From assembly GCA_963794615.1 (NCBI GenBank), contig CAWCEP010000005.1:186001-250000 (forward strand): 64,000 bases of DNA. Reading direction: 5' to 3'. Origin of the DNA: Chersky-840 sp963794615. Its GTDB lineage: Bacteria; Actinomycetota; Acidimicrobiia; Acidimicrobiales; UBA8190. The translations under genes and the position numbers were made by a program. The notes beneath the pieces were generated by a model. That model was given only the letters and a program-made list of their open reading frames with translations, had not been told where the DNA came from and did no database searches. Positions 54,151-63,802 of this stretch are shown piece by piece. Within the stretch, counting starts at the first letter, position 1; each line of letters starts with the position of its first letter.

Positions 54151-55853
54151 TCACGGCCAATCGTGGTCGTCGGGAATGCCGGGCCGGACTCGATGGAGGA
54201 CCAATATCCCATCCACATTGAACAGCACCGTGAATTCCTTGCGAGCGATGAGCGCCTTGTAGAGAGCACCCTGGCTGCCCATCGCCCTCGTATCGAGGAC
54301 GAGCCAGTCGACCTTCGAAGGGTCGGGAGGATTGCGGTCGCCTATTCCCCAGTTCGAGACGACCCAGGGATCGGGGTACTCGTAGATCGAAACTCGGTGG
54401 GTCATGTGATCGTCGATGTTGTAGGTGGCAGACACGGAAGCGTTCTTCGGCACGATGCTGATCGCATCGTTGATCGCCTGGTCCTGCGGGCCGGGCGGGA
54501 CCCAGTACCCACTGTGGAAATTCACACTGATCGGTGAAGGCGACCAGGCCACGTTGCTCGCGAGAGCGGCGGACACCGCCAGCCCGACCATGAACCGGCG
54601 ACCGGCCGCCGTGCGGCCCCGCTTTCCGCAAGCCTCGACAGTAGCGAGGAAGACTCCGGCAACGACGATCGACGTGAGGAAGAAATGGATGTTGTACGCA
54701 TCGCTGGTCGCCGAGAGAGTGTTGACGAGGAGCTGGGGTACGGCGATCAGCAACACCAGCGGCTCGAGTAGGGCCAGCAACGCCACCGGCCAGAACACCT
54801 GGGCGTAGTACGTCCACCGCGAACGAGCAAACGCCGTTTTGATCCATCTGCCGGGATGAAAGAGAAAGTTGCCGATGATCGAGAAGATCGATGAGCCGAG
54901 TTCCGGGAAGTTGGTGACGTAGAACGGTGCTGCGCCCTCCGTTGGCCAAAGGAATGATGAGCTTTGTGCAGATCAGAAACCATGCTGCTCCGGCTATGGC
55001 CGTAATCGAGCCCGTATGCCCGCTGACGATGCTTGAGCCAGAGACAGAACCCGAGGGCGAACACGGCCAAACCCGCGTCCTCCTTGCACGACAGTGCGAG
55101 GCCGACGGCAACCCAGAACCAACCCCAACGCTGCCTGGTCGCCAGCCAGTATGCGAACATCAGCGGGGTGATGATCAGCGCATCTGGATGGAACTGCCAC
55201 TGATTGATCCATTCCAACGGCGCATAGAGCAGGTATGCGGCGGAGAGTCCGAGAGGCATCCATGCGCTTTCCAACCGGTCGCGTCCCAAGAGCCAGATCG
55301 GAATGGCACCTGCCGCCAACCACACCGTTTCGACTGCATAGAGGAAGTGCGGGCCTGCTCCCAGCCAGTAAGCGGGCACGAAGAGCAGCGTGATGATGTT
55401 CACGTGATGACCGAAATAGTCGAGGCCCCGAATCGTGACGAACGGGTTCTTGAAGTGGGATACCAACCAGAGTCCCTGGTCATAGATGCCCATGTCGAAG
55501 CCGTACGTCCCGTAGTTCGACTGCTGCTGATAGGTGAGTGTCCCGAAGACCCCGATGTACAGGAGCATCAGCGCAACGAGCGCGGTGACGGGTCCGGCAC
55601 GGGGCAGTCTCAGGTACGAGACGTACAGGGGCTCGCGCCGGGCGTCGCCTCTGAGGTCCCTCAACCCCTCCGCAACCTTGCGAAAGGGCGACAGCACTTT
55701 CCTCTCGGCGGTGGCGAGTGCGCCATCAAGACGCGTCATGATCTGAGCGGGTGACTTCTCCCTGTTGACCACGAGAGATCCGTCGAGGTCCTCGGGGGAA
55801 GCGTGGGGGTCGCCCGCCTCCGCAGGCTCGGAATCGGACTTGATGGTCATCAT
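54151..55853 (-). pseudogene. DUF2079 membrane protein (two frameshifts)
   Basis: Membrane protein of the DUF2079 family, of about 565 residues when joined. The N-terminal frame from 55853 has the family motif NYGTYGFDMGIYDQGLW after the first helix, and QFHPDALIITPLMF. It shifts at CCC 55011-55013 (plus strand) into SITAIAGAAWFLICTKLI, then at CCC 54935-54937 into APFYVTNFPELGSSIF and the final part with YWVPPGPQDQAINDAI and IDDHMTHRVSIYEYPDP. Removing one base at each site gives a single clean protein. Members are GT-C-like and associated with envelope glycans; no reaction is known to me. Confidence 0.75.
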
Positions 55854-56031
55854 GGCCGCCCGGAATACGGGACCGTTGCCACCATGTCGCAGACCTTACT
55901 AAGGCTCAAGTCACTACTAATGGGCAAGGCAATGGGGGTTGAGACGACGAGGGCGGTGATCCCTCGTCCTCTATGGGCAGTGCCCGGATTATCGTCGTCA
56001 CCGCACGACGTGACGGGGAAGGAGGACAGCG

Positions 56032-56763
56032 GTGGCTCTGTCGGATGAGGAAGCCGAGGCGAGCGAAACGATCTGGGGCGAGATCCGGGGTCAGACCATT
56101 ACCTTCCCGATGGTCGTGGCGTCGGTGAATATCGCGACGGTGCTCTTCACGGTGCCGACCGCTGTCGCGGCGGAGCTCCTACCGGGGAACGACTTTGAGA
56201 TCGTCGAGTCGGCTCATGGTTCGACGCAGCTCGTCATCGCGGCGTGCGACTACATCGAAAACCCGTGGGGCGATTACTGCGAGATCAACATCGGCTTTCT
56301 GGCCAAGCCAGTCACCGGTGGGCACGAGACGGCGGGATCCTTCATCTACCGAATGCCCGTCGACCAGGCCTTCACCTGTGAGGCCGGCAACGAGGTGATG
56401 GGTTTCCCCAAGACGGTCGAGCAGATCACCACCGAGTACCACCGCGATGTCGTCGTCTTCGATCTGGTGTTCGGGGGCCGGCCGACGTTGCGCCTCAGCA
56501 TCCCTCGCGTCCCCCCCGACGGCCCACCGACCCGCGTCTCGACGGTGAGCTACTCCTACCTCGACGGTGTTCCCTTCGCCACCATGGTGGAGATGGACAT
56601 GGGCTCTGGCAACGTCGTCGACCTAGAGGCGGTGGGAATCGAGTTGGGGGAGGGTCTCGTGGCCGACGAGTTGCGCTCACTGGGCCTGCCGGCCGTTCCC
56701 GTGCTGGCGTCATGGGGTGAAGGCCTCGGCGCCGTGTTCCATCTCGGCCAGCCCGTCCTCTAG
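56032..56763 (+). CDS. Acetoacetate-decarboxylase-like protein
   Basis: A 243-residue protein of the ADC superfamily, GTG start at 56032 with GGAGGA five bases upstream. EAGNEVMGFPKTVEQI contains the Pro-Lys that corresponds to the Schiff-base Lys of acetoacetate decarboxylase. SFIYRMPVDQAFTCE and EINIGFLAKPV are the flanking strands. Superfamily members also include dehydratases and cyclases on secondary-metabolite or lipid substrates, so decarboxylation is not certain. From here to the right edge the genes are intact, unlike the region to the left. Confidence 0.82.
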   Translation: MALSDEEAEASETIWGEIRGQTITFPMVVASVNIATVLFTVPTAVAAELLPGNDFEIVESAHGSTQLVIAACDYIENPWGDYCEINIGFLAKPVTGGHETAGSFIYRMPVDQAFTCEAGNEVMGFPKTVEQITTEYHRDVVVFDLVFGGRPTLRLSIPRVPPDGPPTRVSTVSYSYLDGVPFATMVEMDMGSGNVVDLEAVGIELGEGLVADELRSLGLPAVPVLASWGEGLGAVFHLGQPVL

Positions 56764-56903
56764 GAGTTCGGGGAGGTCCTCGGTCTCGGCGATGCGGCTT
56801 CGAAGCAGCTCGTGCGGGGAGTGGCGTCGGTCGGAAAGAAGCGCTGGGCGTGCTGCCCAGGATCTCTTCGATCTGGGAGAATCGTCCAGAGAGTCATCGG
56901 GGG

Positions 56904-59048
56904 GTGACGAACAACACTGTCGTGGCTCCTCCTGTCCAGCTCGTACAGAGGAGCTCCGTGCCGGAAGGGAACCCGACGCTCAAGGGTCTGCGGTACATCC
57001 CGTCGCTCGACGGTGTGCGGGCCGTTGCCGTGCTCGGCGTCATGGTCTTTCACGGTGGTCCGAGCTTCCTCCGCGGCGGGTTCTTCGGGGTGGACGCGTT
57101 CTTCGTGCTTTCCGGGTTCCTCATCACGTCTCTCCTGGTCACCGAATGGCACGAGAAGGGAGGTATTGCTCTCAGGGCGTTTTGGGCCCGACGGGCCCGG
57201 CGTCTCCTCCCTGCTCTCGTGCTGCTGATCGTCGCCGTGGCGGTGTTCGCCCGGTTCGCGGTGGCGACCGGTACCTACCCTGGACTGCGCCTCGACTCGT
57301 TGGCGACCTTCTTCTACGTGGCCAACTGGCATTTCATCGTGAGCGGCCAGAACTACTTCGTCGCCACGGGGGCTCCGTCGCCCCTTCTCCACACCTGGAC
57401 GCTCGCCATCGAGGAGCAGTTCTACATCGTGTGGCCCCTCGTCGTGCTGGGCGTGGTTCGATTCTCTCGGACCTTGAAGCCTCTCTTGGCCGTGGCCGTG
57501 GCCGGCGCCGTGGCATCGGCCATCGAGATGGCGGTGCTCTTCCACCCCCAAACCGACCCCACCCGCGTCTACTTCGGCACCGACACGCACGCCCAGTGCC
57601 TCCTGGTGGGCGCGGCCTTGGCGGTTGCGATCGCCATGTGGCGCCGCCGGGGAGTGGAGGTCGTGACGTCGAGGCGGGCCCAGCGGGTACTGGGCCTCGT
57701 CGGCCTCGTCGGGGTGGGCTGTTGTGCCTGGGCTTGGGGCCGCCTGGCCTATAGCAACCCTTTCGTCTTTCGGGGGGGAATCATCCTCGTGGCGCTAGCG
57801 GTGGGCGCCGTCATCGCCAGTGTCGTGCTCTCGCCGTCGGGAATCGTGGCCCGAGCCCTGGCCCTCGCCCCGTTGCGCTTCCTGGGCCGGATCTCCTATG
57901 GCCTCTACCTGTGGCATTTCCCCATCGATGTGATGGTCATCACCCACGCCCGGGTCGGTCTGACCGGGTGGCCCCTGTTCTTGGTGCGCACCGCCCTGAC
58001 CATTGCCGTGGCCACCGTGTCCTTCTACGTCGTCGAACGCCCTATTCGTACCGGGACGCTCTTCCGAGTGCCCCGGGTCTGGCTGGCCACGCCACCGGCG
58101 GTGATCGCGGCCGCGGTCGCCGTGGTCGTTGCCACCACGATGCCGGCTGGGGCGACGACCCCGACAGGGGTGGTCAGGTCCGAGCTCGCTGGCCAGACGA
58201 CGGGCGTACAGATCCCGGAGCATCTCACCAATGCTCCGGTGCGCGTGCTCTTGACCGGCGACTCTGTGGCGTGGACTCTTGGGGTCGGCTTGGCGATTCC
58301 CGAACATCGCTATGACGTCGACCTCGTCAATGAGGCTCTTCTTGGCTGTGGTATCGCCGTTGGCAACGTGGTGGTTGAAAAAGGCGCCGACATGAACATC
58401 GGTGCCTATGGTGGACCGTGTAGCCCCGTTCCATCGAGAGCGGACTGTTCAGGTCGGAACACCGCGGTCCCGTGCCAACCGTGGCCGACGGCGTGGCAGC
58501 AATGGATGAACGAATTGAAGCCAAACGTGGTCGTCCTGCTCGCCGGCCATTGGGAGGTGGCGGATCGCACCGACTTAGAGGGACGTTTGACTTCGATCCT
58601 TCACAAGGGCTACGCCGGCTACATCAAGCGAGAGCTCGAGCGCGCTGTGCAGATCACCCTGGCGTCGGGGGCCGACATGGTTCTTGTAACCGCCCCGTGT
58701 TTCGACTCGGGGGAACAGCCAAGCGGCGCACCTTGGCCAGAGGACTCCCCGGCTCGACTGGCCATCTACAATGCCCTGTTGCGCCAGGTTGCGGCAGAGC
58801 AACCCAACCGGGTCTTCGTGCAGAACCTGAACTCGTTGGTCTGTCCCGGTGGCAAGTTCACCACGACGCTGAACGGTGTCACGGTGCGAAGCAACGACGG
58901 CATCCACTTCATCTCGTACCAAGGCGGCCGCTATCTGGCGCAGTGGATCCTGCCCTTCTGGCGCAACGTCGGCCATACCCAGCAGGCCGCCGGTGGGGCC
59001 GTCCACACCCAGCGCGCCCCTCGCCCGTCGGCGCTGGCGCCTGCCTAG
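56904..59048 (+). CDS. Acyltransferase-3 membrane protein with C-terminal SGNH domain (OafA-like)
   Basis: A 714-residue polysaccharide or cell-wall O-acyltransferase. The membrane domain has YIPSLDGVRAVAVLGVMVFH, FFGVDAFFVLSGFLITSLL and TWTLAIEEQFYIVWPL. A linker rich in Ala/Val/Thr leads to the SGNH domain with VLLTGDSVAWTLG (block I), VVLLAGHWE and NDGIHFI with the late Asp/His. The GTG at 56904 gives a short polar N-terminus. It differs from the two island paralogues in both halves, so it is an older, separate member. Confidence 0.87.
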   Translation: MTNNTVVAPPVQLVQRSSVPEGNPTLKGLRYIPSLDGVRAVAVLGVMVFHGGPSFLRGGFFGVDAFFVLSGFLITSLLVTEWHEKGGIALRAFWARRARRLLPALVLLIVAVAVFARFAVATGTYPGLRLDSLATFFYVANWHFIVSGQNYFVATGAPSPLLHTWTLAIEEQFYIVWPLVVLGVVRFSRTLKPLLAVAVAGAVASAIEMAVLFHPQTDPTRVYFGTDTHAQCLLVGAALAVAIAMWRRRGVEVVTSRRAQRVLGLVGLVGVGCCAWAWGRLAYSNPFVFRGGIILVALAVGAVIASVVLSPSGIVARALALAPLRFLGRISYGLYLWHFPIDVMVITHARVGLTGWPLFLVRTALTIAVATVSFYVVERPIRTGTLFRVPRVWLATPPAVIAAAVAVVVATTMPAGATTPTGVVRSELAGQTTGVQIPEHLTNAPVRVLLTGDSVAWTLGVGLAIPEHRYDVDLVNEALLGCGIAVGNVVVEKGADMNIGAYGGPCSPVPSRADCSGRNTAVPCQPWPTAWQQWMNELKPNVVVLLAGHWEVADRTDLEGRLTSILHKGYAGYIKRELERAVQITLASGADMVLVTAPCFDSGEQPSGAPWPEDSPARLAIYNALLRQVAAEQPNRVFVQNLNSLVCPGGKFTTTLNGVTVRSNDGIHFISYQGGRYLAQWILPFWRNVGHTQQAAGGAVHTQRAPRPSALAPA

Positions 59049-59109
59049 CAACGAACCGTTCCGATTTCGGGAATCCGACTCAGATCGGTCCGGCCACTTC
59101 CGACCACGG

Positions 59110-59448
59110 TCAGGAGTGTCTCCCGAGACCGTTCTTGAGTTCCACGATGATCTCCAGGTAGGCCTTGTTGCCGACGTTACGCGCTCGCTCGACGCCACCC
59201 TTGCCGACGTGGACCACGGCGCCTGAAATCACATCGGCGGCCATCTCCTCGGTAAAGGGCCCCTCGGTGTCGGGTTCGGGGATCACTGCGATCCGATCGC
59301 CCCCGACCTGGATCAAGAGATGGTCGAGTTCGTGTCGGTGGATCGCGCTCTCCTCGCCGGGGGCGAGCTTGAGCCGCCAGACCCGAACCGAGTCGTCCTC
59401 GTAGACGACGTTCGACCCGATGTCGCCGAGAATCCGGTCCGCGCTCAT
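59110..59448 (-). CDS. Cupin-domain protein
   Basis: A 112-residue single-domain beta-barrel. VRVWRLKLAPGEESAIHRHELDHLLIQ contains the first metal motif (His-x-His plus an acidic residue), and the second strand set is SGAVVHVGKGGVERARNVG. The ATG at 59448 overlaps the TetR stop (ATGA), so the pair is one transcript. Small cupins of this type bind a metal and often act as enzymes or ligand sensors. It might sense or modify the substrate of the divergent ligase operon. Confidence 0.83.
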   Translation of the reverse strand: MSADRILGDIGSNVVYEDDSVRVWRLKLAPGEESAIHRHELDHLLIQVGGDRIAVIPEPDTEGPFTEEMAADVISGAVVHVGKGGVERARNVGNKAYLEIIVELKNGLGRHS

Positions 59449-60113
59449 CGCGTCACGCCCCCGATGCAGAAGGCCACGAGGTCCTCGGTCTCGCCGGGGC
59501 TGGGCTTGGTACCGGCGGCGAGGTGGGAACGCAGTGTGGCGAAGGCGACCTCGTACACCATGACAGCCCCGTGACGTATCGCGCTGTCGGTGATGTCCCC
59601 ATTGCGGGCTCGTCCGTTTGACGCCCTTCGAAGGTGGCGAATGGGTTCGTAGAGGAGTCCGAGGAGCAAGTCGACCGACGCTTGCTGTTCCTCCGGGAAC
59701 AATTCGCCAAGGCGCTGCTCGCTCGTCACCCAGGGGCGAGTGCGCGACGCTGCTCCCGCGGTCGCCGCTTGGGCCAGGACTCCCTCGATCCACGCTCGCA
59801 CCTGATCCTGTGGCCCGGCCGAACGCAGCATGCGGCGCTGAAGGGACGAGAGGAGTCGACGGCGCCCCTCGTCGAGCAGAGCCAGCATGAGTTCGTCCTT
59901 GGACGCGAAGTACCTGTAAAAGGCCTGGGTCGACAGGTTCGCCTCGGCCAGGATCACGCGCATCGACGGATCCAACGTCCCCGTGCGCTCGATCACGGTG
60001 AAGGTGGATTCGACGATCCTCGCCATTTCGCGCTCGTACTCGGCCCGGCGCCCGGCGACGGCGCGCTCGACCGCCCGGTGCGCGAGGTGCTCGGTCATCG
60101 AAGGTCTGGCCAT
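59445..60113 (-). CDS. TetR-family transcriptional regulator
   Basis: A 222-residue repressor-type protein. The N-terminal HTH spans about residues 30-75: STFTVIERTGTLDPSMR, VILAEANLSTQAFYRYFASKDEL, the classic recognition helix. The rest is an all-helical ligand domain. It is divergent from the AMP-ligase/oxidoreductase operon across about 140 bases that contain an inverted repeat at 60190-60202. It is therefore the probable regulator of that operon and of itself, perhaps released by an acyl-CoA. Confidence 0.9.
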   Translation of the reverse strand: MARPSMTEHLAHRAVERAVAGRRAEYEREMARIVESTFTVIERTGTLDPSMRVILAEANLSTQAFYRYFASKDELMLALLDEGRRRLLSSLQRRMLRSAGPQDQVRAWIEGVLAQAATAGAASRTRPWVTSEQRLGELFPEEQQASVDLLLGLLYEPIRHLRRASNGRARNGDITDSAIRHGAVMVYEVAFATLRSHLAAGTKPSPGETEDLVAFCIGGVTR

Positions 60114-60189
60114 GGCCCTCCTGGCAGGCGTTCCCCGACTGCCCCGGCTCTCGCATGATCGGCCGGCAGCACAGTGTTCTCACAATCTA

Positions 60190-60202
60190 AGATCTGCGAT
60201 CT
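60190..60202. promoter_or_regulatory. Candidate TetR operator
   Basis: AGATC-TGC-GATCT is a perfect 5-bp inverted repeat with a 3-base spacer in the divergent TetR/AMP-ligase intergenic region, 77 bases before the TetR ATG and 50 before the ligase GTG. Size and place suit a TetR dimer half-site pair, though many TetR sites are longer. Confidence 0.45.
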
Positions 60203-60251
60203 GACGGCACAAGGGCTGGGGAAGCCGAGGAGCGCGGGAGGATCTGGCAGC

Positions 60252-61772
60252 GTGACCGGGCAGTTGCTGATCGGGGACATATTCCGGGCCGCGGCTCGGG
60301 CCGCGCCCGACCACATGGCCGCGGCTCTCGGTGCCGAATCGCTCACGTTCGCCGAGCTCGATTCCTCCGCCAACCGCACTGCCCACGCGCTTCGCGCTCG
60401 GGGCGTCGTGGCCGGCACCCGCGTGGCCCATTGGAGCGACACCGCTCTCGAGAGCATTCCCGTCTTCGCCGCCCTGGCAAAACTGGGGGCTGTTTTTGTG
60501 CCCTTGAACGGCACCTGGCGCCGGGACGAAGTCTCCATGGTGGTGGCTCGAGTCCGACCCGCCCTCCTCCTGGTCGATCGCGATCGTGAGGGCGACGGCT
60601 CCTCGCTCGGCACGGAGTTCGGGTCCGACGTTGTGACGCTGGGGGCCCTGGCCCGGATCAGTGCCTCGGAGGAGGCGAACGAGGTCGACGTGGCCCTCTC
60701 CGAGAACGACGCCCATGTCGTGTTCTACACCAGCGGTTCTTCGGGATCGCCCAAGGGAGCGGTGCTGTCGCACCGGACGAATGTCCTGCGCTCACTCCCA
60801 GGTGCGCTCCTCGAACCGCGCGGTGCCATGGTCTGCCCCTATCCCCTCTTCCACATGGGCGCCTGGACGATCGCGTTGCAGCAGTGGCAGGCACGTGACA
60901 CCGTCGTCTTCGTCCGTTCTGCCGCGGCCCCGGAGATCGGGGAGGCGGTCGAACGCCACCGGGCCACCCGCCTCAACTGCGTCCCCGCTGTATGGACGCG
61001 ACTGCTCGCCCCCACGTCGGCCGGGGAAGATGGTGGGTACGACCTGTCTTCGATCCGCTTCGCCGACACAGGCACCTCGGCCACCCCTCCCGCCCTGCTG
61101 AGCGCCATCGCCGACGCGCTCCCCGATGCCCAAGTGCGCGTCTTCTACGGATCGACAGAAGCCGGGGGGGTTACCGTCCTCGGGCACGCCGACATCGAGC
61201 GGAAGACCGGCAGTTGCGGGGTGCCCGGTCCCCTCACCACGGTGCGGATCGCTCCCGACGGTCGACTGTGGGTACGCGGACCGTTGTTGTTCGACGGCTA
61301 CCTCGACGACCTCGAAGCGACCTCCGAAGCCCTGGTCGACGGCTGGTACGACACGGGAGATCTCGCCGAGAGCGACGACGAGGGATACATCACCATCGTG
61401 GGGCGCGCCCGCGACGTGATCCGCACCGGGGGCGAGACGGTTGCTCCGCCCGAGGTCGAAGCCGTGTTGAATGGGTTGCCAGGGGTAGTCGACGTGGCGG
61501 TCGTCGGCGTGCCCGACCCGCAATGGGGCGAGATCGTGTGCGCCGTGGTGGTGGTGGCTCCCGGTGGACCGGTCCCCGACCTTGCCGACCTCCGCGCCGC
61601 CTGCTCGGGCCGGCTGGCGGCCTACAAGCACCCCCGCCGGCTGGCCGTCGTCGAGAAGATCCCCCGCACGGCATCGACCGGCCAGGTGCAGCGGCGGTTG
61701 CTCGTCGAGCTGGTCGGAGTCCCCGAGCGAGCTGATCCGACCGGGGACTTGAAGAACGACGTTCTTGGATAA
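60252..61772 (+). CDS. AMP-dependent acyl-CoA synthetase/ligase
   Basis: ANL-superfamily enzyme of 506 residues that activates a carboxylic acid as acyl-AMP and then acyl-CoA. The P-loop is VVFYTSGSSGSPKGAVLSH; VFYGSTEAGG is the A4/A5 region, GWYDTGDLAE the hinge Asp, and VGRARDVIRTGGE leads to the C-terminal domain. The catalytic Lys lies in PRTASTGQVQRR, where TGK is usual; here it reads TGQ, so the essential Lys may be replaced by Gln. The GTG at 60252 follows GGGAGG. The substrate is unknown; the linked oxidoreductase suggests a short or branched acid. Confidence 0.85.
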   Translation: MTGQLLIGDIFRAAARAAPDHMAAALGAESLTFAELDSSANRTAHALRARGVVAGTRVAHWSDTALESIPVFAALAKLGAVFVPLNGTWRRDEVSMVVARVRPALLLVDRDREGDGSSLGTEFGSDVVTLGALARISASEEANEVDVALSENDAHVVFYTSGSSGSPKGAVLSHRTNVLRSLPGALLEPRGAMVCPYPLFHMGAWTIALQQWQARDTVVFVRSAAAPEIGEAVERHRATRLNCVPAVWTRLLAPTSAGEDGGYDLSSIRFADTGTSATPPALLSAIADALPDAQVRVFYGSTEAGGVTVLGHADIERKTGSCGVPGPLTTVRIAPDGRLWVRGPLLFDGYLDDLEATSEALVDGWYDTGDLAESDDEGYITIVGRARDVIRTGGETVAPPEVEAVLNGLPGVVDVAVVGVPDPQWGEIVCAVVVVAPGGPVPDLADLRAACSGRLAAYKHPRRLAVVEKIPRTASTGQVQRRLLVELVGVPERADPTGDLKNDVLG

Positions 61773-61836
61773 TAAGATCGCCGCTCTGGCGGGTGACGCG
61801 CCCCCCGACCCGAGGGGAGCTGGCAACGGAGGTGTG

Positions 61837-62430
61837 GTGGAGCGCCAAGTGCTGCTGACGGGCATCGGAGGCCAGGGCGTGCAGCTCGCCGCGCAGGTCT
61901 TGGCCCGCGCCGCACTGGAAGAGGGTCGCGACGTCCAGCTGTTCGGGAGCTACGGCGGCATGATGCGAGGGGGCAACACCGATGCCACTCTGGTCGTGGC
62001 AGACGACGTCGTCGAGTCGCCGCCGACGGTGGGATCGGCCTGGGCCGCACTGGTCCTCCACCACGAGTACGCCGGCCCCACGCTGAGCCGGGTCCGTGAG
62101 GGGGGCATCATTCTCGTCAACACCACCGTATGGGAGGGTGCCCTCGGAGCTGCGAACCTCGAGGTGGTCGAGGTACCCGCCTCCGATCTGGCCGTGGACG
62201 CCGGCAACGTCATTGCCGCTGCCATGGTCATGCTCGGCGCCCTGGCTACGGCGACACGGTTCGTGACCCTCGATGCCCTCCGAGACGCGGCCCGCGCCAG
62301 CGTGCCCGGCTACCGAACGCAGCATCGCGAGCTCAACGAGCGCGCCCTCGAGATCGGCGCCGGAGCGGTACCCGGCGTGGTGGATGTGGCATGGCCTGCC
62401 ACGTCGATACGCGGGGCGGCTCGCTCGTGA
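61837..62430 (+). CDS. 2-Oxoacid:ferredoxin oxidoreductase, gamma subunit
   Basis: A 197-residue pyruvate/ketoisovalerate oxidoreductase gamma-type subunit. VLLTGIGGQGVQLAAQVLARAA is the conserved N-terminal loop, and GSYGGMMRGGNTDATLVV the second signature. The GTG at 61837 is chosen because GGAGG lies four bases upstream; an in-frame TTG at 61765 would overlap the ligase gene. The stop overlaps the ferredoxin-subunit start (GTGA). First of four subunit genes in the order gamma-delta-alpha-beta. Confidence 0.88.
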   Translation: MERQVLLTGIGGQGVQLAAQVLARAALEEGRDVQLFGSYGGMMRGGNTDATLVVADDVVESPPTVGSAWAALVLHHEYAGPTLSRVREGGIILVNTTVWEGALGAANLEVVEVPASDLAVDAGNVIAAAMVMLGALATATRFVTLDALRDAARASVPGYRTQHRELNERALEIGAGAVPGVVDVAWPATSIRGAARS

Positions 62431-62702
62431 CGGGCCGTTCCCCCGCCGAGGCCGGCACCGTGGTGGTCCGGGGGACCGTCGTGATCGATGTCGACGCGTG
62501 CAAGGGATGCGACTTGTGCATCGCGGCCTGTCCTCCGGGCGTCTTGGTGATGACGACGCACGAGGTGAACGCCAGGGGATACCGGTACCCCCAGCTCGTG
62601 GCCGGGTGCACCGGGTGCAGGGCGTGTTCGCAGATCTGCCCCGACTTCGTGTTCCAGGTCTACAAGTACGAGACCCCGATCGAGAGCCCGCTGGGACGAT
62701 GA
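62427..62702 (+). CDS. 2-Oxoacid:ferredoxin oxidoreductase, delta (2x[4Fe-4S] ferredoxin) subunit
   Basis: A 91-residue ferredoxin-like subunit that passes electrons from the TPP centre to ferredoxin. The two cluster motifs are CKGCDLCIAACPPGV and CTGCRACSQICPDFV, each CxxCxxCxxxCP. GTG start inside the gamma stop; its own stop overlaps the alpha ATG (ATGA). Confidence 0.92.
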   Translation: MTGRSPAEAGTVVVRGTVVIDVDACKGCDLCIAACPPGVLVMTTHEVNARGYRYPQLVAGCTGCRACSQICPDFVFQVYKYETPIESPLGR

Positions 62703-63802
62703 CGACCCCTGTCGCCACCGCTTCGACCCGCCGTCTGCTCCAAGGCAGCGAGGCCATCGCCGAAGCCATGATCGCCGCCGGGTGTGGGTTCTTCGCCGGC
62801 TATCCCATGACACCGTTCACCGAGGTCCTCGAGCACATGGCCAGGCGCCTTCCCGAGGTGGGCGGGGTGTGCATGAACGCCGAGAGCGAGCTCGAGGCCG
62901 TCGGCATGGCGTGGGGTGCGGCCGCAACGGGAACACCCGCCGCCACCGGTTCGACCGGCCAGGGACTCTCGCTGATGCAGGAATCGTTGGCCGAGATCAC
63001 CCTTGCCCGGCTCCCGCTGGTGGTGTTGAACATGGCGCGCGCCCAGGGCGATTACTGGCAGGCGACACGCGGTGGCGGGCACGGCGACTATCGCCACATC
63101 GTGCTCGCCCCGGTCGATGTCGCCGAGGCCGTGGAGCTCGTCCAGTTGGCCTTTCACCTGGCGGCGACGTGGCGCAACCCGGTGCTCGTGTTCGGGGACT
63201 ATTACCTGGCTCACACGGCGCGCTCGGTGGACGTGGCCCGTGTGGACTTCGGGGCCACCCCGTCGACCGAATGGGCCCTCACAGGGGAGAGCGGCGGGAC
63301 GGGCCATGCCAAGCTGGTGTCGTTCCTCGGCTCGGTCAAGCAGCGAGACGACGTCGGCTACGACCTCGCCGTCCACTACGCGGCTTGCGCTGAACACACC
63401 GCCGTCATGCTCCGAGAGGTCACGCCGATGGCGGATATCGGCATGACCGAGGACGCCGACGTGGTGGTCGTGGCCTTTGGGACACCGGGGGCCTATGTGC
63501 GCGCCGCCGTACGATCGTTACGCGAGGATGGTGTGCGGGTGGGCTGGGCGCGGCCGGTCACCCTGGTCCCGTTCCCCTCTGGCGCGCTCGCCGACGCGGT
63601 GCGCGGTGCCAAGGCCGTCGCCGTCTATGAGAACAACACGGGGCAGATGGTCGACGATGTTCGGTTGGCGGTGCTCGGGGACGCTCCCGTCGAGTTCATC
63701 GGCGGTATCAGCCTGGACAGTTCGGGTTTCGGCATCGCCCCCGACCTCGATGTGGCCGTGTTGCGACGCCGGATCCTCGACGTGGTGGAGCGTCACCGGT
63801 GA
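62699..63802 (+). CDS. 2-Oxoacid:ferredoxin oxidoreductase, alpha subunit (VorB-like)
   Basis: A 367-residue subunit holding the pyrimidine-binding and C-terminal domains. GYPMTPFTEVLEHMARRLPE has the conserved xYPxTP loop, and NAESELEAVGMAWGAAATG the catalytic-type Glu. GDYWQATRGGGHGDYRHIVLAP is a stretch I associate with 3-methyl-2-oxobutanoate (Vor) enzymes. So the substrate may be a branched-chain 2-oxoacid rather than 2-oxoglutarate, but this rests on one motif. Translationally coupled to both neighbours. Confidence 0.88.
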   Translation: MTTPVATASTRRLLQGSEAIAEAMIAAGCGFFAGYPMTPFTEVLEHMARRLPEVGGVCMNAESELEAVGMAWGAAATGTPAATGSTGQGLSLMQESLAEITLARLPLVVLNMARAQGDYWQATRGGGHGDYRHIVLAPVDVAEAVELVQLAFHLAATWRNPVLVFGDYYLAHTARSVDVARVDFGATPSTEWALTGESGGTGHAKLVSFLGSVKQRDDVGYDLAVHYAACAEHTAVMLREVTPMADIGMTEDADVVVVAFGTPGAYVRAAVRSLREDGVRVGWARPVTLVPFPSGALADAVRGAKAVAVYENNTGQMVDDVRLAVLGDAPVEFIGGISLDSSGFGIAPDLDVAVLRRRILDVVERHR

